From Azospirillaceae bacterium (GTDB lineage Bacteria > Pseudomonadota > Alphaproteobacteria > Azospirillales > Azospirillaceae): a stretch of DNA of 63,682 bases. Of the stretch, positions 16,111 to 23,241 are shown one piece after another; position 1 is the stretch's first letter, and every line of letters begins with the position of its first letter. Location of the stretch: the NCBI GenBank assembly GCA_031291675.1, contig JARLIO010000008.1, positions 1-63,682 on the forward strand. The letters run 5' to 3'. Made by a program: the position numbers and the translations under genes. The notes below the pieces were generated by a model. It had not been told where the DNA came from, searched no databases, and saw nothing but the letters and a program-made list of their open reading frames with translations.

Positions 16111-16947
16111 CTATTCAGGAACCAGCCACGCGACCTTGGCCCCGCCCGCGTTCGCCGCCAGCGATTGGTGCAGCGCGGCCAGAATCGCCGGGAGATCCTG
16201 GTCGAGTTGCCAGGGTGGGTTGATCAAGGCCATGCCGCTACCATTAAAGCGGCTCCAGTCCTGTTCATCGGTGGTCGTCAGCTCGGCGATCAGGATCTTG
16301 CGGATGCCGGTTGCCGCCAGCGCCTCGTGAAACCGCCAGATCGCAGCACGTTCCTTGATCGGATACCAGATCGCATAACAGCCGGTGGAAAAACGGCCAC
16401 AGGCGCCCCGGATAGCCTCAACCAGGGCGGCGTGTTCATCGCGGTTTTCGAACGGGGGGTCGATCAGGATCAGCCCGCGCTTTTCCTTGGGGGGCAAATG
16501 GGCCTTCAGGGCCTGATAGCCGTCCATATGATGCACGGCGACATGGCGGTCACCCGCAAATTCCCGCTTCAGGCTGCGCGCATCGTCAGGATGCAGTTCG
16601 ACGGCGATCAGGCGGTCTTGCGGCCTCAGACTGTCCCGGGCGATCAGCGGTGATCCCGGATACCACCGCAGGGCGCCGTCACGATTGAGCGTGGCGACGA
16701 GGGCCAGCAGCGGCTCCAGCGCCAGGTGTGGGCAGGGACGGCCAAACAGGCGCCCGATGCCCGCGGTGTATTCCTGCGTCGCCTGCGCGGGTTCGGTCGT
16801 CAGATCGTAACGCCCGATGCCGGCATGCGTATCAAGGACGCAGAATCCAGCCTCTTTGCTCCGCAAATGCCGCAGCAGCAGCGTCAGGATGACATGTTTG
16901 GTGACGTCGGCAAAGTTGCCGGCGTGGAAAATGTGACGGTAATTCAT
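16111..16947 (-). CDS. rlmJ: 23S rRNA (adenine(2030)-N6)-methyltransferase RlmJ
   Basis: A 278-residue protein of standard RlmJ length. The N-terminus MNYRHIFHAGNFADVTKHVI is nearly diagnostic. CVLDTHAGIGRYDL forms the S-adenosylmethionine site and LILIDPPFENRDE the DPPF catalytic motif of N6-adenine methylases. It methylates A2030 of 23S rRNA during ribosome assembly. It is a single gene on the minus strand between the lytic transglycosylase and the HD gene, with no operon partner obvious. Confidence 0.95.
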   Translation of the reverse strand: MNYRHIFHAGNFADVTKHVILTLLLRHLRSKEAGFCVLDTHAGIGRYDLTTEPAQATQEYTAGIGRLFGRPCPHLALEPLLALVATLNRDGALRWYPGSPLIARDSLRPQDRLIAVELHPDDARSLKREFAGDRHVAVHHMDGYQALKAHLPPKEKRGLILIDPPFENRDEHAALVEAIRGACGRFSTGCYAIWYPIKERAAIWRFHEALAATGIRKILIAELTTTDEQDWSRFNGSGMALINPPWQLDQDLPAILAALHQSLAANAGGAKVAWLVPE

Positions 16948-17080
16948 GGTGCCAGGATAGCCGTCCCAGGCCGGTTCTGGCCAGACCCGATCAAGAGCGC
17001 CGGGTCGACCGCGAACGCCCCGTGCCTGCGTTCAAGCTGCCGCATTCCGGGCTATGGTTCGTGATGCGTTTTGAAGGCTG

Positions 17081-17764
17081 TCAGTCTTCGCTGGATCCGG
17101 CCCCGTCTTCCGACTGGGCGACCTGGGCGTTGTCAAAGGCGCGCCGGGTTGCCGGTGCGATGCGAACGGATTCAACCGGGCTGCAACGGCCGGCTTTCAA
17201 GGTGTCGGCACTTTCGGGGCTCAACTGATTGAGATTACGCCAGACTTTGCAAACATAGCCCTGGCTTCCCGTCACAGAACCGCCGTGATAACGCGCCACG
17301 GCTTCGGCCCAATTGGCACTGTCATGACGCAGCCGGGCCATAAATCGCGCGGCGTACCAGACATTGGCGGCAGGATCGAGGATCTTCTCGACCGGGCGGA
17401 ACCCGGAGCGATGGTAATACACCGACAATTGCATGCAGCCGGCGTTGACGTTGGATCGGATCCGTCCCGAGGAATCTCGCAAATGAGCCTGGGCAATGGC
17501 GGGATCGTTGCTGATGATGGCCCGGCCCCCGACATTCAGGGCCAGCGCATTGGGGGCACCGCCACCACCGCTTTCGACCAGCGCGATCGACAGAAGCAGA
17601 CCGCTGGGAATATCGAGCGTCTGTTCCGCGTTGAGCACCGCGTCGGTGCAGCTATCAGCTCGTGCCGGCATTGACACCAGACAGCCAAGAGCAAGTGTCG
17701 TAAAGACGGCGAACACGCCAGTCCTCAGCTTTCGCAAAGGCGAAGTTGGTTCCTGCACGCGCAT
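17081..17764 (-). CDS. Exported lytic transglycosylase (SLT domain)
   Basis: A 227-residue protein with an N-terminal signal peptide (hydrophobic GVFAVFTTLALGCLVS, then PARAD). The mature domain shows the goose-lysozyme-like SLT motifs: catalytic Glu in IALVESGGGG, NAGCMQLS matching the GxMQ motif, and VARYHGG matching the AYNxG motif. It should cleave the MurNAc-GlcNAc bond of peptidoglycan to give anhydro-muropeptides. Such small enzymes often open the wall for secretion or flagellar systems, but no such system is next to it. Confidence 0.88.
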   Translation of the reverse strand: MRVQEPTSPLRKLRTGVFAVFTTLALGCLVSMPARADSCTDAVLNAEQTLDIPSGLLLSIALVESGGGGAPNALALNVGGRAIISNDPAIAQAHLRDSSGRIRSNVNAGCMQLSVYYHRSGFRPVEKILDPAANVWYAARFMARLRHDSANWAEAVARYHGGSVTGSQGYVCKVWRNLNQLSPESADTLKAGRCSPVESVRIAPATRRAFDNAQVAQSEDGAGSSED

Positions 17765-18116
17765 TCTCCCTCCTGTGATTTGTCATCTGCTTGCCGCGCA
17801 GACACCGCACAACTGTGCGCTTCGATTCCGGCCCCCGTCTGATGTGCGGCGACCGCTCCCTTATGTTGGTCCGGCGTTTCCGGATGAACGCCGTGGATGA
17901 AGGTGATGGGATTTTTCCAAGCCGTCAACCCTCAACCGTCGTTGGGGTGTGCCAAAAATGGTTACAAAGCCAACAAAGTTCGAGATATCTTGAAAAAACG
18001 GGCTCTGTGCGACGAACCGCCACGGCATTGTTGCGTTGCAAAAATGTGATATCTCCCGGCTGAAACAAACCTTTGTCGCAAAACTTACGTGCCGATTCGA
18101 GGGAGATGGGTGTTTG
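17765..18116. other. Divergent intergenic region
   Basis: About 350 bp between the transglycosylase and the TPR-methyltransferase, transcribed away from each other. It is more AT-rich than its surroundings near 17940-18080. GAGATATC (17982-17989) and its inverse GATATCTC (18048-18055) lie 58 bp apart and could be half-sites of a regulator. No gene is supported. Confidence 0.5.
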
Positions 18117-19421
18117 ATGGCTGACTCCACCGCCCTCGTTGAAGGTCATCGCTGCCGCGAGCGGGGCGACGGCCGCGCTGCGGCCATTTGGTATCAGCGG
18201 GCCGTCGGTTTTGCACCGGGAAATGTCGAGGCCTGGGTCGCTCTTGGCGATGTTGCCGCCGATTCGGGCCGCAATCGCCTGGCGGCGCTCCACTATCGCC
18301 GGGCGGTGCGGCTGGAGCCTGCCTCGTCTTTGTGGCGCCGGCTCCAGGCGGCGGCGTGGTGCCGCGCGGGCGATGCCGTCGCGGCGGCGGCTCTGCTGCA
18401 GGGATTGCTGGGGGAGCGCCCGGACGATATCGAAGCCCTGCGCCTGCTGGCCGACGCCTGGCGCCAGATGGGGCGGAACACCGAAGCGCTGGGCTGTTAT
18501 CGCGAACTGCTGGGGCTCGACCCCGATCCGGGCCGCGATGCCGGCGCGGTGCCCCTGGCGTTTGCCGAGCTGGCGATCGGGGAGGGCGATCCCCTGGCCG
18601 CGATCGAGGCGCTGGAACCGCTGTTGGCGCGGCGCTGCCTGCCGGCGACGGCCTGGCTGACGCTGGCGCGCGCCTGGGCCGCGGTGGGGGACACGATCAA
18701 AACCCGCGATGCCGTGACACGGTATCATCGCGATGGTGGCGATCCCGCGGCGGCGGCGGCGGCCGGGGATGCGATCGCCGCGGTTCTGGCCAAGGCGGAT
18801 TCGGGATTGGCGCCGGCCTATGTCCGGGCGCTGTTCGATCGTTACGCCGACCGCTTTGATCACGATCTGGTCGGGACGTTGCATTATCAGGTGCCAGCGT
18901 TGCTGGTGGGGGCCTTGACCACCCGGCTGGACGGACGCCGTGATCTGCGGGTGCTCGACCTTGGCTGCGGCACCGGATTGGCGGGGGCCGCGGTGCGACC
19001 GTTGGCACGGGTTTTGTCGGGGATCGACCTGTCGCCGCGGATGATCGACAAAGCGCGCCAACGGGCGATCTATGACGCTCTGGCGGTTGGCGATCTTCAG
19101 GAAGGGTTGGCGGGTGCGGCGATCTGGGACCTGATCCTGGCCGCCGATGTCCTGGTCTATCTCGGCGATCTGACGCCGGTGTTTGCCGGCGTCGCCCGTG
19201 CCCTGGCCCCCGGTGGCCTGTTTGCCGGCACCGTGGAGCGGCTCGACGCCGCCGCAGGCTGGCAGCTCGGCGAAAGCCGGCGCTTTGCCCATTCTGTCGC
19301 ACATCTGCGTCAGGCCGCCGCCGCGGCCGGACTGGATCTTGCCGACCCGGCGCCGATCGTGCCGCGCCATGATCGCGGCCAGCCGGTGTCCGGATGGTTG
19401 TTCGTGGCCGCTGCGCGGTAG
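18117..19421 (+). CDS. TPR-repeat protein fused to a SAM-dependent methyltransferase
   Basis: About 434 residues. The N-terminal half is a set of tetratricopeptide-like helical repeats (for example WVALGDVAADSGRNRLAALH and LLADAWRQMGRNTEALGCYR). The C-terminal part from about residue 245 is a class I methyltransferase: RALFDRYADRFDHDLVG, then LDLGCGTGLAGAAV and GIDLSPRMIDKAR, with a final acidic region typical of the fold. Substrate unknown; the TPR part suggests a protein or macromolecular target. ATG 18117 is preferred, with GGGAGATGGG upstream. Confidence 0.82.
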   Translation: MADSTALVEGHRCRERGDGRAAAIWYQRAVGFAPGNVEAWVALGDVAADSGRNRLAALHYRRAVRLEPASSLWRRLQAAAWCRAGDAVAAAALLQGLLGERPDDIEALRLLADAWRQMGRNTEALGCYRELLGLDPDPGRDAGAVPLAFAELAIGEGDPLAAIEALEPLLARRCLPATAWLTLARAWAAVGDTIKTRDAVTRYHRDGGDPAAAAAAGDAIAAVLAKADSGLAPAYVRALFDRYADRFDHDLVGTLHYQVPALLVGALTTRLDGRRDLRVLDLGCGTGLAGAAVRPLARVLSGIDLSPRMIDKARQRAIYDALAVGDLQEGLAGAAIWDLILAADVLVYLGDLTPVFAGVARALAPGGLFAGTVERLDAAAGWQLGESRRFAHSVAHLRQAAAAAGLDLADPAPIVPRHDRGQPVSGWLFVAAAR

Positions 19422-19583
19422 GGGGCCGGCGCGCATGGCGTCGTCGCCGGCAAGCCCCCCACTCACGCGCGTGACAATGCGCACAATCCGACCGATGAGG
19501 CGCTTGAACGGGCTTGCGGAGCCGACCCCGCACGGCGCGCGGAATGACGATTCTTCTGTTAAACCATGCAAATCCCGTTATTC

Positions 19584-19619
19584 TTCCCACAACACCCTGT
19601 GAATTTTCCAAAGTGGGAA
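19584..19619. promoter_or_regulatory. Inverted repeat abutting the start of the mos regulator
   Basis: TTCCCAC (19584-19590) and GTGGGAA (19613-19619) are perfect inverse copies separated by 22 bases. The second arm touches the ATG at 19620. A dyad here could be an autoregulatory operator. The function is inferred from position only. Confidence 0.35.
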
Positions 19620-20552
19620 ATGTCGGACTTTCTCACCACCCGCGAGCTTGCCGCCCTGCTCAGGGTCAAGGAGCGCAAAGTTTACGATCTGGTCGCGGCG
19701 GGAAGCTTGCCGGTTCGCCGCGTGACCGGAAAACTTCTGTTTCCCCGCGACGAAATCGAGATCTGGCTTGGCTCGCGGATCGAAGATGCTGCGGCCGTGC
19801 CGAATGCCGCGCCGAGTTTGGCCGGATCCGACACGCCCCGGCCCATGGTCGTGTCCGGGGGGCATGATCTGTTGCTGGAATGGGTGTTGCGGGAATCGCG
19901 CTCCGGCATTGCCGCATTTCTGGACGGTGCCCTCGACGGCCTTGATCGTGCCGCCAAAGGCGAGTGCGTCGCCGCCGGGCTGCACATTCCCGAAGGCGAT
20001 GGCTGGCCCGAAGGCGATGCTTGCCCCGAAGGCGATGACTGGAATGTCAATACGGTCGCCGAGCGGTTTGGCGACGCCCCGTGGGTTCTGATCGAGTGGG
20101 CACGGCGCACCCGTGGGTTGGTGATGCGAACCGATCTGGCGCGGCAACCTCGGTCGCTTCGCGAAACGCGGGGGTTGCGTTTCCGGGCGCGTCAGCCGGA
20201 AGCCGGCAGTGAATTGATTTTTGACAAGATCCTGGAACGGGAAAAGCTGAGGCGGGAGGATTTCACCTTCGCGGGCGTTGATCGATCGGAATCCGATCTC
20301 GCGCTGGCGATCGCGGCAAACCGGGCGGATGTCGGCCTGGGATTGGAAGCCGCGGCCCGGCAATTCGACCTCAATTTTTATCCTCTTGTCGTCGAACGGT
20401 TCGATTTGCTCATCTGGCGCAAGGCCTATTTCGATCGACAGTTCCAGATGTTCTTGAAGTTCTGCGGTTCGGCGGATTTCCGCCGGAAGGCGGAAGAACT
20501 TGGCGGATACGACATCTCCGGATTTGGGACCGTGCACTTCAACGGAAACTGA
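19620..20552 (+). CDS. HTH regulator with periplasmic-binding-like (PBP_like) ligand domain, putative molybdate sensor
   Basis: About 310 residues. Residues 1-53 form an excisionase/MerR-like helix-turn-helix (LTTRELAALLRVKERKVYDL, then GSLPVRRVTGKLLFPRDEIE). The rest is a cytoplasmic PBP_like domain related to molybdate and tungstate binding proteins: DLLLEWVLRESRSGIA, RARQPEAGSELIFDKIL, DLALAIAANRADVGLGLEAA and GGYDISGFGTVHFNG. Start ATG 19620 is favoured over 19566 because homology begins at SDFLTT. The gene lies 265 bp before mosB on the same strand, which makes it the likely regulator of molybdenum storage. Three copies of a PEGDxx unit interrupt the ligand domain at residues 124-141. 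Ligand identity is inferred. Confidence 0.8.
   Translation: MSDFLTTRELAALLRVKERKVYDLVAAGSLPVRRVTGKLLFPRDEIEIWLGSRIEDAAAVPNAAPSLAGSDTPRPMVVSGGHDLLLEWVLRESRSGIAAFLDGALDGLDRAAKGECVAAGLHIPEGDGWPEGDACPEGDDWNVNTVAERFGDAPWVLIEWARRTRGLVMRTDLARQPRSLRETRGLRFRARQPEAGSELIFDKILEREKLRREDFTFAGVDRSESDLALAIAANRADVGLGLEAAARQFDLNFYPLVVERFDLLIWRKAYFDRQFQMFLKFCGSADFRRKAEELGGYDISGFGTVHFNGN
19989..20042 (+). repeat. Three in-frame 18-bp repeats encoding PEGDxx
   Basis: Each unit starts CCCGAAGGCGATG, encoding PEGDGW, PEGDAC and PEGDDW in turn (19989-20006, 20007-20024, 20025-20042). It forms an acidic insertion in the ligand-binding domain of the mos regulator. Near-identical codons suggest recent slippage expansion, and repeat number may vary between strains. 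Confidence 0.9.
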
Positions 20553-20574
20553 GGCGCCGCCGATGGCGGCTTCA
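20548..20574 (+). terminator. Hairpin overlapping the stop of the mos regulator
   Basis: GCCGCC-GAT-GGCGGC (20556-20570) is a perfect stem with a three-base loop. Flanking ACTGA and TCAGT extend it, with small mismatches, across the TGA stop codon. No T-tract follows. It could end or attenuate transcription between the regulator and mosB. Confidence 0.5.
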
Positions 20575-20816
20575 GTCCCTGAGACGGTGTCCGTGGGTGC
20601 TGCTCGACCGCGGCCTTTCCGCCGCTATCGCGCGGGGTCGGGTTTTTGACAATCCGGCTTCCGGCCGCTGACAGGATGGGTGGGATTCTGCATTTTCCGC
20701 CCTTTTCCCCCGCGAAGTAAAAAATGCATAAATTCCCCATATTGTGAGATCATGCGATAAGCTGTACCCAGTAGAAATAAGACAAAGCAATGTCTTGAAA
20801 TGATGAAGGGGTCTCC

Positions 20817-21629
20817 ATGACCAGCACGACGACAGGGCTCGAGACGCTCCTGACACAGCGATCGCTGACGGACGCGCAGCTTCAGGCGGCGGCCGAGGCG
20901 GCGGCGGACTTCCGGATCCAGCCGGATGCGACGGTGATCAAGATCGGCGGGCAGAGCGTGATCGACCGGGGCCGGGCGGCCGTCTACCCGCTGGTGGACG
21001 AGATCGTCGCGGCGCGCAAGGATCACAAGCTGCTGATCGGGACCGGCGCCGGCACCCGGGCGCGGCACCTTTACTCAATCGCGGCGGGGCTTAACCTGCC
21101 GGCGGGCGTGCTCTCGCAGCTCGGCGCCTCGGTCGCTGATCAGAACGCCGCGATGCTGGGGCAGCTTCTCGCGAAGTACGGTATCTCGGTGGTTGAAGAC
21201 GCGGGATTCGCGGCGGTGCCGCTCTATCTCGCCGAGGTCAACGCCGTCATTTTCAGCGGCATGCCACCCTACAAGCTTTGGATCCGTCCCGCGGCCAATG
21301 GCGTCATTCCGCCCTACCGTACCGACGCCGGATGCTTCCTCGTTGCCGAGCATTTCGGCTGCAAGGCGATGATCTATGTGAAGGACGAAGACGGCCTCTA
21401 CACCGCGAACCCGAAAACCTCGAAAGACGCCACCTTCATTCCCAAGATCTCCGTCGACGAGATGAAGGCAAAGGGGCTGCACGATTCGATCCTCGAATTT
21501 CCGGTGCTCGATCTGCTCCAGGCGGCACGTCACGTTCATCAGGTCCAGGTCGTGAATGGTCTCGTCCCCGGCAATCTGACCCGCGCGCTCAATGGCGAGC
21601 ATGTCGGCACCATCATCACCGCGCGCTAG
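20817..21629 (+). CDS. mosB: Molybdenum storage protein beta subunit MosB
   Basis: A 270-residue amino-acid-kinase-fold protein. It matches the remembered Azotobacter vinelandii MosB sequence through most of its length: RSLTDAQLQAAAEAAADFRI, KIGGQSVIDRGRAAVYPLVD, LIGTGAGTRARHLYSIAAGL, GMPPYKLW and ILEFPVLDLLQ. Length equals that subunit. In A. vinelandii, MosA and MosB form an alpha3-beta3 cage that stores molybdate as polyoxometalate clusters in an ATP-dependent way; the relation to UMP kinase is structural only. It is followed 12 bp later by mosA. An AT-rich promoter region of about 200 bp lies upstream. Confidence 0.93.
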   Translation: MTSTTTGLETLLTQRSLTDAQLQAAAEAAADFRIQPDATVIKIGGQSVIDRGRAAVYPLVDEIVAARKDHKLLIGTGAGTRARHLYSIAAGLNLPAGVLSQLGASVADQNAAMLGQLLAKYGISVVEDAGFAAVPLYLAEVNAVIFSGMPPYKLWIRPAANGVIPPYRTDAGCFLVAEHFGCKAMIYVKDEDGLYTANPKTSKDATFIPKISVDEMKAKGLHDSILEFPVLDLLQAARHVHQVQVVNGLVPGNLTRALNGEHVGTIITAR

Positions 21630-21641
21630 AGGATCCTTGCC

Positions 21642-22475
21642 ATGCCCGAAACCAGCAACGACATCAAGCACCTCGCTTCGCCGCTCGCGCGCCAGACCCT
21701 CCTTGACGGCGGACTGACCCGCCCGGTCGCGGGCGTGCGCCCGATCCGCCTGCTTCCCTGGCTGCAAGTCGTGAAGATCGGCGGTCGCTCGATCATGGAT
21801 CGCGGCGCGGAGGCAATCCTCCCGATCGTGGACGAGCTTCGCAAGCTGCTGCCCGAGCACCGTCTGCTCATCCTGACCGGTGCCGGCATCCGTGCCCGCC
21901 ACGTCTACAGCGTCGGCCTTGACCTCGGCCTGCCGGTCGGGTCACTGGCGTCGCTCGCGGCGCGAGAGGCCGGCCAGAACGGCCACATCCTCGCGGCGCT
22001 GCTCGCATCGGAGGGTGTGTCCTATGTCGAGCACCCCACGATCGCAAACCAGCTCGCGATCCATCTCTCCGCGGCGCGTGCGGTTGTCGGAAGTGCCTTT
22101 CCGCCCTATCATCACCACGAGTTCCCGACCTCCCGCATTCCGCCTCACCGGGCCGACACCGGCGCGTTTCTGCTCGCCGACGCCCTGGGCGCGGCCGGTC
22201 TCACCATCGTCGAGGATGTCGATGGGGTCTACAGCACCGACCCCAAGGGCGCCGACGGTGAGCAGGCGCAGTTCATCCCCGAGACGGATGCCGCCGACCT
22301 GGTCAAATTCGAGAGCCCGCTGCCGTTCGACCGGGCGCTCCCTGAAGTCATGGCAAATGCGCGCCACATCGAGCGCGTGCAGATCGTGAACGGGCTTGTT
22401 CCGGGCCGGCTGACGGCCGCGCTGCGGGGCGAGCATGTCGGGACGATCATCCACACCGGCGCACGCCCGGTCTGA
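21642..22475 (+). CDS. mosA: Molybdenum storage protein alpha subunit MosA
   Basis: A 277-residue partner of MosB, recognised by near-identity to A. vinelandii Mos[72 protein letters not shown] and [18 protein letters not shown]. It keeps the histidine-rich loop PPYHHHEFP (His 157-159), which lies in the region that contacts the metal-oxide clusters in the known structure. Together with MosB it should form the cytoplasmic Mo/W storage cage. The gene ends directly before a perfect 34-bp palindrome. No nitrogenase or molybdate importer gene is in the window. Confidence 0.93.
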   Translation: MPETSNDIKHLASPLARQTLLDGGLTRPVAGVRPIRLLPWLQVVKIGGRSIMDRGAEAILPIVDELRKLLPEHRLLILTGAGIRARHVYSVGLDLGLPVGSLASLAAREAGQNGHILAALLASEGVSYVEHPTIANQLAIHLSAARAVVGSAFPPYHHHEFPTSRIPPHRADTGAFLLADALGAAGLTIVEDVDGVYSTDPKGADGEQAQFIPETDAADLVKFESPLPFDRALPEVMANARHIERVQIVNGLVPGRLTAALRGEHVGTIIHTGARPV

Positions 22476-22479
22476 ACGC

Positions 22480-22513
22480 ACTCCCCCGGGGCCTGATCAG
22501 GCCCCGGGGGAGT
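22480..22513 (+). terminator. Perfect 34-bp palindrome after mosA
   Basis: The 17-base arm ACTCCCCCGGGGCCTGA is followed at once by its exact reverse complement. It starts five bases after the mosA stop. The stem is extremely GC-rich but has no T-tract behind it (GGTCGCTTTC follows). It probably ends the mos operon or protects its 3' end. It may also serve as terminator for the lrp gene that reads towards it from 22610. Confidence 0.7.
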
Positions 22514-22609
22514 GGTCGCTTTCAATCCCCGAGGGTGGGCCGGCCCATGCTCGCATCGGTCGAGAGAGTTCTGTTGTTCTCGTCATCGGCACTGGTGCGC
22601 CGCAAAGTC

Positions 22610-23074
22610 TCACGGCGGGATCGGCAGCGCCGTGCTATCTTTGACCTGTTCCATCACGGCATAGGTGTGGGTTTCGCGGACGCCGGGCAGGGTCACCAGG
22701 GTATGGCCCAGGAAGTCGCGATAGGCCGTCATGTCGCTGACCCGGGCCTTGATCAGGTAGTCGAATCCCCCCGCAACCATATGGCATTCCTGGATCTCGG
22801 GCATTGTCAGCACGGCCGTCTTGAAGTGTTCGAACACGTCCGGGCTGGTGCGGTCGAGCACGACCTCGATGAACACGAGCAGGTTGCGTTCCAGCTTGGC
22901 GGGATCGAGCAGGGCGACATAGCCGCGGATATGGCCGGACCGCTCCAGACGGCGCACCCGGTCCAGGCAGGCGGGTGGGCTGAGATTGACGTGGCGCGCC
23001 AGCTCGACATTGGGGAGCCGGCCATCGGTCTGAAGCGCGCGCAGGATGGCGCGGTCGATGCGGTCAAGGTTCAT
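22610..23074 (-). CDS. putR: Lrp/AsnC family regulator, probable PutR
   Basis: A 154-residue regulator of standard Lrp length. The N-terminal HTH reads LDRIDRAILRALQTDGRL, NVELARHVNLSPPACLDRVR. The C-terminal RAM domain reads LVFIEVVLDRTSPDVFEHFK and GGFDYLIKARVSDM. It lies divergent from putA with 167 bp between start codons, the classic arrangement of the proline-responsive activator PutR in alphaproteobacteria. It should bind the shared intergenic region and activate putA when proline is present. The symbol rests on this context. Confidence 0.85.
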   Translation of the reverse strand: MNLDRIDRAILRALQTDGRLPNVELARHVNLSPPACLDRVRRLERSGHIRGYVALLDPAKLERNLLVFIEVVLDRTSPDVFEHFKTAVLTMPEIQECHMVAGGFDYLIKARVSDMTAYRDFLGHTLVTLPGVRETHTYAVMEQVKDSTALPIPP

Positions 23075-23241
23075 CGTCGTTCCGAATCAAATGAGGGCGT
23101 TGCTCTGATACCCTAAGGAAATTCGGTTGAGGAAGACAAGAACCAGATCCCATTCGGTCCATTTGACGTTAGCCTTCAGGATGATCGGTGGTCAGGGCCA
23201 ACGTCGGACGGAGGCCACCGCCCCAACGACGGAGAAATCTC

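Noticed and set aside
20600-20816. ModE-type operator upstream of mosB
   Set aside because: I looked for a paired TATAT-type ModE box. The AT-rich tract has ATGCATAAATT and CATATTG strings but no proper dyad matching the consensus I remember.
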